From DAMCAP01 sp964369265 (lineage in GTDB: Bacteria; Bacillota; Clostridia; Oscillospirales; Ruminococcaceae): a DNA stretch of 5,135 bases. Below are positions 1 through 5,135 of the stretch, one piece after another (position 1 is the stretch's first letter; each line of letters opens with the position of its first letter). The position numbers and the translations under genes are program-made. The notes beneath the pieces are model-generated. The model was not told the DNA's origin, searched no databases, and was given only the letters and a program-made list of their open reading frames with translations. The DNA is taken from positions 1 through 5,135 of the forward strand of contig CAYJEV010000118.1 in the NCBI GenBank assembly GCA_964369265.1, written 5' to 3'.

Positions 1-2
1 AC

Positions 3-110
3 GGTGAAAATGCTCATATTTATCTATTCGGTTCAGTGGAAGATGATGTGGAACTGCCACCAATCGAAAGCATAGAAGAAACGCAGCCACTATGTGAGAA
101 TAGAAAATGA
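3..110 (+). CDS. C-terminal tail of an unidentified protein of the sigK-intervening element (5' partial)
   Basis: An open frame enters from the left edge and gives about 35 residues before TGA at 108-110. It begins GENAHIYLFGSVEDDVELPP and continues into an acidic, proline-containing tail ending CENRK. The composition (patterned hydrophobics, then an acidic tail) looks like a real protein terminus, and the frame overlaps the sigK coding part. I do not recognise the family. Phage-type structural proteins or a recombinase tail are possible by context only. The stop codon lies wholly inside the AATGA core, so this gene would keep its exact end in both the integrated and the excised circular form of the element. 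A chance open frame of this length is possible. Confidence 0.45.
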   Translation, partial: GENAHIYLFGSVEDDVELPPIESIEETQPLCENRK

Positions 111-468
111 AATACTAATGCATTTTAGGGCGAAAAAGAAAACAGCACAAGATGTATTTTTCGGTGATCCAATCGATAGTGATGGAGAGGGTAACTCAAT
201 TACACTAGGCGATATAATGTCAGATGACACAAATGTATTTGAAGTTATTGAGGATAAAATAAGAGCAGAAGAACTATATAAAGTGCTTAACTCAGCTTTA
301 AACAAAAGAGAACGTCAAATCATAAATATGAGATTTGGACTTGACGGCAATGGCGGACTAACACAAAGAGAAGTAAGTGAATTTTTAAATATATCAAGAT
401 CATATGTTTCGCGAATAGAAAAGAAGGCCATTTTAAAATTAGGAGCAGTTTTAAAAAAGCGATTATAA
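94..468 (+). CDS. sigK: RNA polymerase sporulation sigma factor SigK, C-terminal part (spoIIIC-like, split gene)
   Basis: Encodes the C-terminal part of sigma-K, the late mother-cell sigma factor that directs spore coat and cortex-maturation genes. True homology starts at IENEILMH (residues 3-10), followed by the SigK-like FRAKKKTAQDV and DPIDSDGEGN (end of region 2, region 3). Region 4 follows from about residue 58, with RERQIINMRFGLDG and a helix-turn-helix TQREVSEFLNISRSYVSRIEKK (about 90-111) that reads the -35 element. Region 2, which binds core polymerase and the -10 element, is missing, so this piece cannot act alone. GTG at 94 is the first possible start after an in-frame stop (73-75), but it lacks a convincing ribosome site and is probably not used. 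The functional protein would need excision of the element to the left. SigE shares the IENEILM block but has a different linker, so SigK is preferred. Ends in a double stop, TAATAA. Confidence 0.88.
   Translation: MRIENEILMHFRAKKKTAQDVFFGDPIDSDGEGNSITLGDIMSDDTNVFEVIEDKIRAEELYKVLNSALNKRERQIINMRFGLDGNGGLTQREVSEFLNISRSYVSRIEKKAILKLGAVLKKRL
106..110 (+). other. putative AATGA recombination core (right attachment site of skin-like element)
   Basis: AATGA falls in the codons for N and E of the 'IENEILM' motif of SigK. In B. subtilis the two ends of skin are joined at a 5-bp AATGA repeat at this place in sigK. The flanking ATAGAA (100-105) also fits the SigK frame (I, E), so the shared sequence between the two ends could be a little longer than 5 bp. 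The left-end partner is outside the window. No clear inverted repeats around the core could be made out by eye. Confidence 0.6.
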
Positions 469-496
469 TAAAGTGGTAAAAAACTTTTAATACATA

Positions 497-525
497 TTGA
501 AAAAATATGGTAAATATATTAAAAT
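497..525 (+). promoter_or_regulatory. sigma-A-type promoter for the M20 peptidase gene
   Basis: TTGAAA (497-502) and TAAAAT (520-525) are separated by exactly 17 bp, five of six matches to consensus in each box. Transcription would start near 532, giving a leader of about 40 nt before the ribosome site. It lies in the 103-bp gap after sigK, so the peptidase gene probably does not depend on sporulation transcription. The surrounding DNA is very AT-rich, which raises the chance of a fortuitous match. Confidence 0.6.
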
Positions 526-571
526 ATAGTTAGCTAATAATACAAAATATAGAAATTAAAAGGAGTTAACT

Positions 572-1831
572 ATGGATTACAAAGTATCAGAAAAAAATAC
601 TAATGCAGTTAATGAAGTCTTAAGCAACGAAAAAACAAGAGAAGCAATGCAGTTTATTGAGAAGGAACATAAACTTTGTATTGATGATCAAATCAGATTA
701 ACACTAATTGAAGCTCCAACATTTGAAGAAGCTGAAAGAGCAGAAGCCCTAAAGAAAGACTTTGAAAATGTTGGCTTAACAGATGTACACATTGATAAAG
801 GTGGTAATGTTGTCGGAACACTAAAAGGCAATTCAGGTAAGGGAAGAGTATTGGTAGAAGGACATTTAGATACAGTTTTCCCAAAAGGTACAGTTAAAGA
901 AGTAACTGAAAAAGATGGCGTCCTTTATGCACCAGGAATTGGAGACGATACCAGAGCACTAGCAATGATGTTATCAATGGCTAGAGCATTTAAAAGCACT
1001 GGTATAAAAACTGATAAAGATGTTGTTTTCGTTGGCACTACAAGAGAAGAGGGGATGGGCTCTCTTGGAGGAATGAAAGACTTTTTAGATGACAATGATG
1101 ATATAGTAGCTTCTATTAGCATTGATGGTGATTCTATTGGAACAATAACTTTTGAAGCAACAGGATTTAAAACATATGAGATAACATTTTATGGTATTGG
1201 TGGTCATGCATATGGTGCATTTGGGAAAATGGCTAACCCGCTTCATGCAGCAGCGAGAGCCGTTGCCAAAATATCTGATTTTGAAGTACCGTCTGACCCT
1301 AAAACTACTTTCTGTGTTTCCAATTTTCATGCTGGTAACAAAGCTGGTGCACACGCCATTGTTCCATCCGCAACTATTATGGTCAATTTCCGCTCAAATT
1401 CTCAAGAAATAGTTGAGGAGCTAAATGAAAGGATTTTTAATGCTGTTAAAGAAGCTTGCGAAGAAGAAACTACGCGCTGGGGAAAAGACACAATTACATA
1501 CGACTGCATTAAGCATTGTGAAGTTCCAGCTGGAACTCAAGATATTCATTCAAATATAGTTGAGTGTGTATATAATGTAATTGAAAGCTTTGGGATAAAG
1601 CCAGATTTCAGGCAAGGAGGCTCAACAAATGCTAATATAGCAATAGCCAAGAAAATTCCAGCTATCTGTATAGGAAGAGCCTATTATCCGAATGAAGTAT
1701 GGAGTACAAAAGTACATAACCTTGAGGAATGTTTCCCAACAGAAGGTGCGTACAAAGGAGTACAAGAAGCCTTTATAATGACATTACTTTGCGCAGGCAT
1801 CACTGGCGAAATAAAAAGTATAATAGACTAG
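572..1831 (+). CDS. M20 family metallopeptidase, PepT-like
   Basis: A 419-residue cytoplasmic two-zinc hydrolase of the M20 clan, without signal peptide or membrane segment. The expected metal and catalytic residues are all present. They are H98 and D100 in GHLDTVFP; bridging D125 in GIGDDTRALA; catalytic E159 followed by ligand E160 in TREEGMG; D185 in SIDGD; and H382 near the C-terminus (KVHNLEE). The dimerisation (lid) domain spans roughly 200-315 and includes GGHAYGAFG with H212. The layout matches tripeptidase-T and related M20/M25/M40 proteins more closely than carboxypeptidase-type or M20D enzymes. The substrate cannot be fixed: di- or tripeptide cleavage is likely, deacylation of an amino acid is possible. 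Start chosen because AAAAGGAG (ending 565) sits 6 nt upstream of ATG. It ends with TAG TGA. It stands alone between its own promoter and a terminator. Confidence 0.85.
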   Translation: MDYKVSEKNTNAVNEVLSNEKTREAMQFIEKEHKLCIDDQIRLTLIEAPTFEEAERAEALKKDFENVGLTDVHIDKGGNVVGTLKGNSGKGRVLVEGHLDTVFPKGTVKEVTEKDGVLYAPGIGDDTRALAMMLSMARAFKSTGIKTDKDVVFVGTTREEGMGSLGGMKDFLDDNDDIVASISIDGDSIGTITFEATGFKTYEITFYGIGGHAYGAFGKMANPLHAAARAVAKISDFEVPSDPKTTFCVSNFHAGNKAGAHAIVPSATIMVNFRSNSQEIVEELNERIFNAVKEACEEETTRWGKDTITYDCIKHCEVPAGTQDIHSNIVECVYNVIESFGIKPDFRQGGSTNANIAIAKKIPAICIGRAYYPNEVWSTKVHNLEECFPTEGAYKGVQEAFIMTLLCAGITGEIKSIID

Positions 1832-1853
1832 TGAATAAAATAAAACTTTGAAT

Positions 1854-1900
1854 AGAATAACCAATATAATCCGAACTCTGATTATATTGGTTATTTTCTA
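1854..1900 (+). terminator. Rho-independent terminator of the M20 peptidase gene
   Basis: A perfect 16-bp inverted repeat (AATAACCAATATAATC, 1856-1871, with its complement 1880-1895) closes an 8-nt loop. Two more pairs (one G-T) extend the stem to 1854/1897. T-rich sequence (TTATTTTCTATT) overlaps and follows the 3' arm. It begins about 20 nt after the stop codons. The stem is AT-rich but long, so termination is likely though perhaps not complete. Confidence 0.8.
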
Positions 1901-1916
1901 TTACAATTTCATTTGC

Positions 1917-1945
1917 TTGTATTTTTATTTTAGAAATGTTATAAT
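1917..1945 (+). promoter_or_regulatory. extended -10 sigma-A promoter for pap
   Basis: A perfect extended -10, TGTTATAAT (1937-1945), with a poor -35 candidate TTGTAT (1917-1922) at 17-bp spacing. The TG dinucleotide one base before the -10 hexamer typically compensates for a weak -35. Initiation would fall near 1952, leaving a short leader of about 23 nt that contains little beyond the ribosome site, so control by a leader structure is unlikely. Confidence 0.65.
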
Positions 1946-1974
1946 AAAATCAAATACAATACAGGAGGTATGTT

Positions 1975-3393
1975 ATGAGCGATATTAAAAATGAGATCAA
2001 GAATCTTCAAGAAGAATTATCAATACTCCAGCAAAAAATCCGAGCAGAAGGAATACCAGTCATAATTGTGGTAGATGGTGTTAGTGCTTCAGGCAAGGGA
2101 AGTGCCATAAGCAAAATAACTGCTGAACTAGAGCCTCGTGCTTATATGGTTTATGCCGACAACAGAAATGATCCTATTGATCATAGAAGGCATTTTTTAA
2201 CTAAATATAGGGCCGCGATTCCTGCGCAGGGTCATATGGCACTATTTGAGCGAGGTTGGTACTTAGAGCTTGATGAGTCTAGATATTCTGTTCGTAATAA
2301 GCAAAAAAGACTGAACGAAATTAATATATTTGAACGCCAACTTCACGATAACGGTTACTTAATAATGAAGTTCTTTTTGAGCCTTTCTGCTAAAACTCAG
2401 AGAAAGAGATTTGAAAAGCTAGAGGAAAGAAAATCAACAAGCTGGTTGGTAACTGAAAATGACTGGAAGCAAAATGAGCACTTCGATGTTGAGCTTGCTA
2501 AAAGAAAAGAACTTCTAGAGGAAACTTCGAACAACTATGCAGAATGGGAATTTATTGATAGCAACGATAAAGACAAAGGTACACTAGAGCTATTAAAGGC
2601 TATTACTTCTAATATCAATAAAAGGCTTGAAGGACATGTAATCGAAAACAAGCCAAAAGACATTAGCTTCACTTTAAATGGAAATCAAAAGCTTACCTAT
2701 GATCAAAAGTCAAAGCCAAACTATGAGTATATACAAAAACAAATGAAAAAAGAACGAAAAAAAATTCGTCGCTTGCATAGTCTTGCTTATAAAGAAAAAG
2801 TGTCAGTTGTGTTAGTATTTGAAGGCTGGGATGCAGCTGGAAAAGGAGGGGCTATAAGGCGTCTTTCTTGGGCGCTTGACCCTAGAGGCTTTGCAGTGTC
2901 TTCAATAGCTGCGCCAAGCGCAGAAGAGGCTGCTCGTCATTACCTATGGAGATTTTGGACTAAGCTTCCAAAAGATGGACACATATCAATATTTGATAGA
3001 AGTTGGTATGGCAGAGTAATGGTGGAGAGAATAGAAGGCTTTACAAAAGAAAAAGATTGGCGAAGAGCGTATCGTGAGATAAATGAATTTGAACAAAGCA
3101 TAACTGATAGAGGCACAATAGTTATAAAGTTTTGGATTCATGTAAACAAAGATACTCAGCTTGAGCGATTTAATGAGAGAATGAACACTCCTGAAAAACA
3201 ATATAAAATAACTGATGAAGACTGGAGAAATCGTGAAAAATGGGGCGAATATGAGGTCGCTGTTAATGAAATGCTCTCTCTAACTTCCACAAAAAAAGCT
3301 CCTTGGGTCATAATTGATGGAAATGACAAAAAATCTGCAAGATTAGCAGTTATTGAAGCTGTTAGAAGAGCGCTTGAAGAGAAGATGAACTAA
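1975..3393 (+). CDS. pap: polyphosphate:AMP phosphotransferase (PPK2 class II)
   Basis: A 472-residue cytoplasmic enzyme, predicted to transfer phosphate from inorganic polyphosphate to AMP, giving ADP. It is a tandem of two PPK2 P-loop domains, the length and layout of characterised Pap proteins. The C-terminal domain (about 245-472) has intact motifs: Walker A GWDAAGKGGA (284-293, K290), Walker B FDRSWYGRV (340-348), and an arginine-rich lid around 398-424. The N-terminal domain (about 1-220) is degenerate: GVSASGKGS (35-43, K41) has Ser where the C-terminal copy has the motif Asp, and FERGWY (91-96) replaces FDRSWY. This fits family knowledge that only the C-terminal half of class II enzymes is catalytic. 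Residues 1-25 look helical or coiled. AGGAGG (1963-1968), 6 nt before ATG, fixes the start. Single-domain PPK2 kinases are excluded by length. Monocistronic. Confidence 0.92.
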   Translation: MSDIKNEIKNLQEELSILQQKIRAEGIPVIIVVDGVSASGKGSAISKITAELEPRAYMVYADNRNDPIDHRRHFLTKYRAAIPAQGHMALFERGWYLELDESRYSVRNKQKRLNEINIFERQLHDNGYLIMKFFLSLSAKTQRKRFEKLEERKSTSWLVTENDWKQNEHFDVELAKRKELLEETSNNYAEWEFIDSNDKDKGTLELLKAITSNINKRLEGHVIENKPKDISFTLNGNQKLTYDQKSKPNYEYIQKQMKKERKKIRRLHSLAYKEKVSVVLVFEGWDAAGKGGAIRRLSWALDPRGFAVSSIAAPSAEEAARHYLWRFWTKLPKDGHISIFDRSWYGRVMVERIEGFTKEKDWRRAYREINEFEQSITDRGTIVIKFWIHVNKDTQLERFNERMNTPEKQYKITDEDWRNREKWGEYEVAVNEMLSLTSTKKAPWVIIDGNDKKSARLAVIEAVRRALEEKMN

Positions 3394-3397
3394 TTAA

Positions 3398-3435
3398 AAT
3401 ATCCCCCAATAGCTTCAATGAAGTTGGGGGATATT
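3398..3435. terminator. bidirectional terminator shared by pap and the convergent M20D gene
   Basis: A perfect 12-bp stem (AATATCCCCCAA, 3398-3409, with 3424-3435) contains five G-C pairs in a row. The 14-nt loop holds a second small hairpin (CTTC 3413-3416 with GAAG 3420-3423). On the + strand the stem is followed by GTTTTATTATTT, on the - strand by TTTTAATTAG, so it can stop transcription from both sides. It fills nearly all of the 48-bp gap between the two stop codons, beginning 4 nt after the pap stop and ending 6 nt before the stop of the opposing gene. Confidence 0.9.
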
Positions 3436-3441
3436 GTTTTA

Positions 3442-4626
3442 TTATTTATTTAATAAGTCTAAGGCAGAAGTTACCATAACTTCAATTCCTATCGGCATGC
3501 AATTTTCATCTGGATTAAATGCTCCATGATGAATGTTGTAGTAATCTGAATTTGAAGTTCCTGGAGTTCTGCAACCAAGCCAGAAATATGTTGAAGGTAC
3601 TTTCTCGCCAAAGAAAGAGAAATCTTCTCCGCCAAGCGCAGAATGTTCTGGAATAATAACATTCTCATCTCCGACAACCTTTTTCATTGATTCAACAACA
3701 ACACTAGAGATTGATTTATCATTAACAACAGGGGAATATCTCTTGTGGTATTCAAGCTTGTAAGTTGCGCCATAAGCTTCGCAAGTGCCTTTAAGTATTC
3801 TCTCAACTCTCTCAGGCATTGCATTTCTAACTTCTGGGTTTAATGTTCTAATTGTGCCTTCTAAACACATTTTATTGCAGATAACATTATATCTCTCACC
3901 AGCATTCATCATTCCAATTGTCACAACTGCGCTATCAAGTGCATTTACATTTCTTGAAACAATAGATTGTAGGGAAGTTATAAATGCAGAACCAGCAACA
4001 ATTGCATCAATGCCGTTTTGTGGAGTTGATGCATGAGAGCCTCTGCCGTATATTTCAATATTGATGTAGTCAGAAGAAGCCATCATTGCGCCATGTCTAA
4101 TAGCAACAGTTCCTGTTTCATATGCTGGCCATACATGAAGACCAAGAATAGCATCGACCTTAGGGTTCTCTAAAACACCATCAGCTATCATGCCTGGTGA
4201 GCCACCACCAAGATCAGCATTCTCTTCAGCTGGTTGGAAGATAAGCTTGATAGTTCCGTTAAATGTATTTCTCATTTCATTAAGAACAGCTCCAACACCT
4301 AATAGGCAGGCTGTGTGCATATCGTGCCCACAACTATGAGATACGCCTTCATTTGTTGACGAGTAAGGCAAACCTGTTATTTCAGTTATTGGCAGAGCGT
4401 CCATGTCTGCTCGTATTGCAATAACCTTGCCCTTTTCAGCTCCTTCGATAATGCCAACAATTCCTGTTTTTCCAATGCCTGTTTCATGTTTAATGCCAAG
4501 TTCAGTTAAAGTTTTAGAAACCAAAGCTCCTGTTTTAACCTCGTTGAATCCTAGCTCGGGATTTTTGTGTATTTCTCTTCTGATATCAGTAATTTGGGCA
4601 AGATACTTTTGGATAATTTCTTTCAT
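3442..4626 (-). CDS. M20D family amidohydrolase (N-acyl-amino acid / hippurate hydrolase type)
   Basis: A 394-residue cytoplasmic metal-dependent hydrolase of the M20D subfamily (hippuricase, IAA-amino acid hydrolase, N-acetyldiaminopimelate deacetylase relatives). It is predicted to cleave an N-acyl group from an amino acid or related amide. Order of motifs: RREIHKNPELGF (16-27); RADMDALP (72-79); CGHDMH (99-104, ligands C99 and H101); QPAEE (131-135, catalytic E134 and ligand E135); LHVWP with H164; lid-domain GRGSHAS with H198; GGEDFSFF (332-339); and a final ligand probably H366 in NIHHGAF. All expected residues are present and the length is typical. In-frame stops (TAA TAG) sit just before ATG-4626, so no earlier start is possible. 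GGAAAGGA (4639-4646) is the ribosome site, with a rather long 12-nt spacer. Substrate cannot be decided: there is no dap or lys neighbour to support a diaminopimelate role. Confidence 0.9.
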   Translation of the reverse strand: MKEIIQKYLAQITDIRREIHKNPELGFNEVKTGALVSKTLTELGIKHETGIGKTGIVGIIEGAEKGKVIAIRADMDALPITEITGLPYSSTNEGVSHSCGHDMHTACLLGVGAVLNEMRNTFNGTIKLIFQPAEENADLGGGSPGMIADGVLENPKVDAILGLHVWPAYETGTVAIRHGAMMASSDYINIEIYGRGSHASTPQNGIDAIVAGSAFITSLQSIVSRNVNALDSAVVTIGMMNAGERYNVICNKMCLEGTIRTLNPEVRNAMPERVERILKGTCEAYGATYKLEYHKRYSPVVNDKSISSVVVESMKKVVGDENVIIPEHSALGGEDFSFFGEKVPSTYFWLGCRTPGTSNSDYYNIHHGAFNPDENCMPIGIEVMVTSALDLLNK

Positions 4627-4666
4627 ATTCTATTAAATTCCTTTCCATAAAATATTTGGTATTTCA

Positions 4667-4695
4667 ATTATAGTATAACATTGCAACAAAATCAA
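4667..4695 (-). promoter_or_regulatory. sigma-A promoter for the M20D amidohydrolase gene
   Basis: Read on the - strand, TTGATT (4695-4690) and a perfect TATAAT (4672-4667) are 17 bp apart. Transcription would start near 4660, leaving a leader of about 34 nt that includes the GGAAAGGA ribosome site. The promoter faces away from the phosphate transporter gene. Confidence 0.7.
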
Positions 4696-4721
4696 TAACC
4701 TTGAGAATTTAATATTTATGC

Positions 4722-4754
4722 CTTTGTCAAAAATAACGTAAAAATAATGTAAAA
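4722..4754 (-). promoter_or_regulatory. possible PhoP-box direct repeats in the divergent intergenic region
   Basis: On the - strand, three ~11-bp units follow each other: TTTTACATTAT (4754-4744), TTTTACGTTAT (4743-4733) and TTTTGACAAAG (4732-4722). The first two differ at one base. The third keeps TTTGACA with its phase shifted by about one base. PhoP of Gram-positive bacteria binds TTAACA-like hexamers repeated at about 11-bp spacing, and the adjacent gene encodes a Na+/phosphate transporter. The repeats lie about 27-28 bp beyond the -35 boxes of both divergent promoters, so either gene could be the target. In AT-rich DNA such repeats can also arise by chance. Confidence 0.4.
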
Positions 4755-4782
4755 TGAGCATAAAAAATGGAGTAACTCATAA

Positions 4783-4811
4783 TAGAAATTTTTTGCTTTA
4801 GAGTTTATAAT
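4783..4811 (+). promoter_or_regulatory. candidate sigma-A promoter for the Na/Pi cotransporter gene
   Basis: A perfect TATAAT (4806-4811) is preceded at 17 bp by TAGAAA (4783-4788), a four-of-six match to TTGACA. The weak -35 would suit a promoter needing an activator bound upstream. Transcription would start near 4818, some 40 nt before the start codon. Confidence 0.5.
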
Positions 4812-4858
4812 AAATTAGGAGTCAAAAATTTACTTTTGAAAACAGAAGGAGAAACAAA

Positions 4859-5135
4859 ATGGATATTACTAGCGCACTCACCTTTCTTGGTGGGCTTGCG
4901 ATATTCCTTTATGGAATGAGCATAATGGGGAATGGACTTGAAAAACATTCTGGCGGAAAGATGGAGCTTATTTTAGAAAAGCTAACAAGCAATATACTTC
5001 TAAGTGTTCTTGTTGGTACTGTTGTAACTGCTACAATACAAAGCTCTTCTGCAACAACAGTTATTGTTGTAGGCCTTGTTAACGCAAAAATCCTAAATGT
5101 AAGGCAAGCCATTGGCGTTATTATGGGAGCGAATA
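4859..5135 (+). CDS. Na+/phosphate cotransporter family protein (NptA/YjbB-like), 3' partial
   Basis: The first 92 residues of an inner-membrane Na+/Pi symporter-family protein (Na_Pi_cotrans), cut by the right edge. The N-terminus is a hydrophobic helix (TFLGGLAIFLYGMSIMGNGL, about 8-27). A short amphipathic stretch follows (KMELILEKLTSN), then a second hydrophobic segment from about 46. The family signature QSSSATT occupies 61-67, followed by VIVVGLVNA and IGVIMGAN. In bacteria these proteins are often 540-600 residues with a C-terminal PhoU-like domain, but that part is not visible. The start is set by AAGGAG (4846-4851), 7 nt before ATG. It is divergent from the M20D gene and may be phosphate-controlled through the repeats upstream. 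Some relatives export rather than import phosphate, so direction of transport is open. Confidence 0.9.
   Translation, partial: MDITSALTFLGGLAIFLYGMSIMGNGLEKHSGGKMELILEKLTSNILLSVLVGTVVTATIQSSSATTVIVVGLVNAKILNVRQAIGVIMGAN

Larger units (their letters stand above)
1..110 (+). mobile_element. right end of a skin-like element interrupting sigK (inferred)
   Basis: Only the last ~110 bases of the putative element lie in the window. The case rests on three observations. The SigK reading frame loses its homology immediately left of 'IENE' and meets a stop (TAG, 73-75). The same DNA is instead open in another frame that ends at 110. The break coincides with an AATGA pentamer (106-110), the core reported for skin excision in B. 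subtilis. In known systems a large serine recombinase (SpoIVCA) excises the element in the mother cell and rebuilds sigK. No recombinase is visible here because the element continues off the left edge. An ordinary prophage or a decayed insertion at the same site is the main alternative. Confidence 0.72.

Noticed and set aside
94..123. GTG at 94 as a genuine start of a free-standing 124-residue sigma factor
   Set aside because: No convincing ribosome site, and region 2 needed for core polymerase and -10 binding would be missing. It is better explained as the 3' part of a split sigK.
470..487. Small inverted repeat AAAGT...ACTTT after the sigK stop as a terminator
   Set aside because: Only 5 bp of mostly A-T pairs with a loop of 8 and no proper T-run; expected by chance in such AT-rich DNA.
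1970..1978. Three-codon mini-ORF ATG TTA TGA overlapping the pap start
   Set aside because: Its ATG is only one base after AGGAGG, too close for initiation. The coincidence arises from the overlap with the real ATG at 1975.
4403..4636. Open frame on the + strand opposite the start of the M20D gene, and other antisense frames at 90-305, 925-1122, 1085-1354 and 2986-3201
   Set aside because: They lie opposite well-supported genes, have no ribosome sites, and their translations show no recognisable motifs.
4724..4755. TTGTCA (4724) with TAAAAT or TAATGT as the main promoter for the Na/Pi gene
   Set aside because: Spacings of 20 or 15 bp are outside the usual range, and the sequence is better explained by the 11-bp repeats; TATAAT at 4806 is a stronger candidate.
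4770..4778. Palindrome GAGTAACTC as an operator
   Set aside because: Only 4-bp arms that do not extend outward; too short to support a binding-site claim.

Overview
The window is AT-rich, has strong AGGAGG-type ribosome binding sites, and carries part of the mother-cell sporulation sigma factor SigK. Together these point to an anaerobic, spore-forming member of the Firmicutes, most likely class Clostridia. I cannot name a genus from the sequence alone.

Left edge (1-468): the 3' half of sigK, reading rightward. Its homology to SigK begins abruptly at the 'IENEILM' motif. The DNA immediately to the left does not encode the expected region-2 sequence of the sigma factor. It encodes the last codons of an unrelated protein in another frame, which ends at a TGA lying inside an AATGA pentamer. 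This is the position and the core sequence at which the skin element splits sigK in Bacillus subtilis (spoIVCB/spoIIIC). I therefore read the first ~110 bases as the right end of a skin-like, developmentally excised element, with the 5' half of sigK beyond the left edge of the window.

Middle (469-3441): two monocistronic genes on the + strand, each with its own sigma-A-type promoter and terminator. The first is a PepT-like M20 metallopeptidase. The second is a two-domain polyphosphate:AMP phosphotransferase (PPK2 class II, Pap), which makes ADP from AMP and polyphosphate.

Right (3442-5135): an M20D amidohydrolase on the - strand converges on pap, and the two share one compact bidirectional terminator. 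It is transcribed divergently from a Na+/phosphate cotransporter gene that runs off the right edge. The 232-bp divergent intergenic region holds a promoter on each strand. Between them is a three-copy ~11-bp direct repeat resembling the PhoP boxes of Gram-positive bacteria, which suits a phosphate transporter.

Taken together, the window is a sporulation locus followed by independent housekeeping units. These cover peptide or acyl-amino-acid hydrolysis (two M20 enzymes from different subfamilies) and phosphate/polyphosphate handling (Pap and the Na/Pi transporter). The most notable item is the split sigK with its inferred recombination junction.
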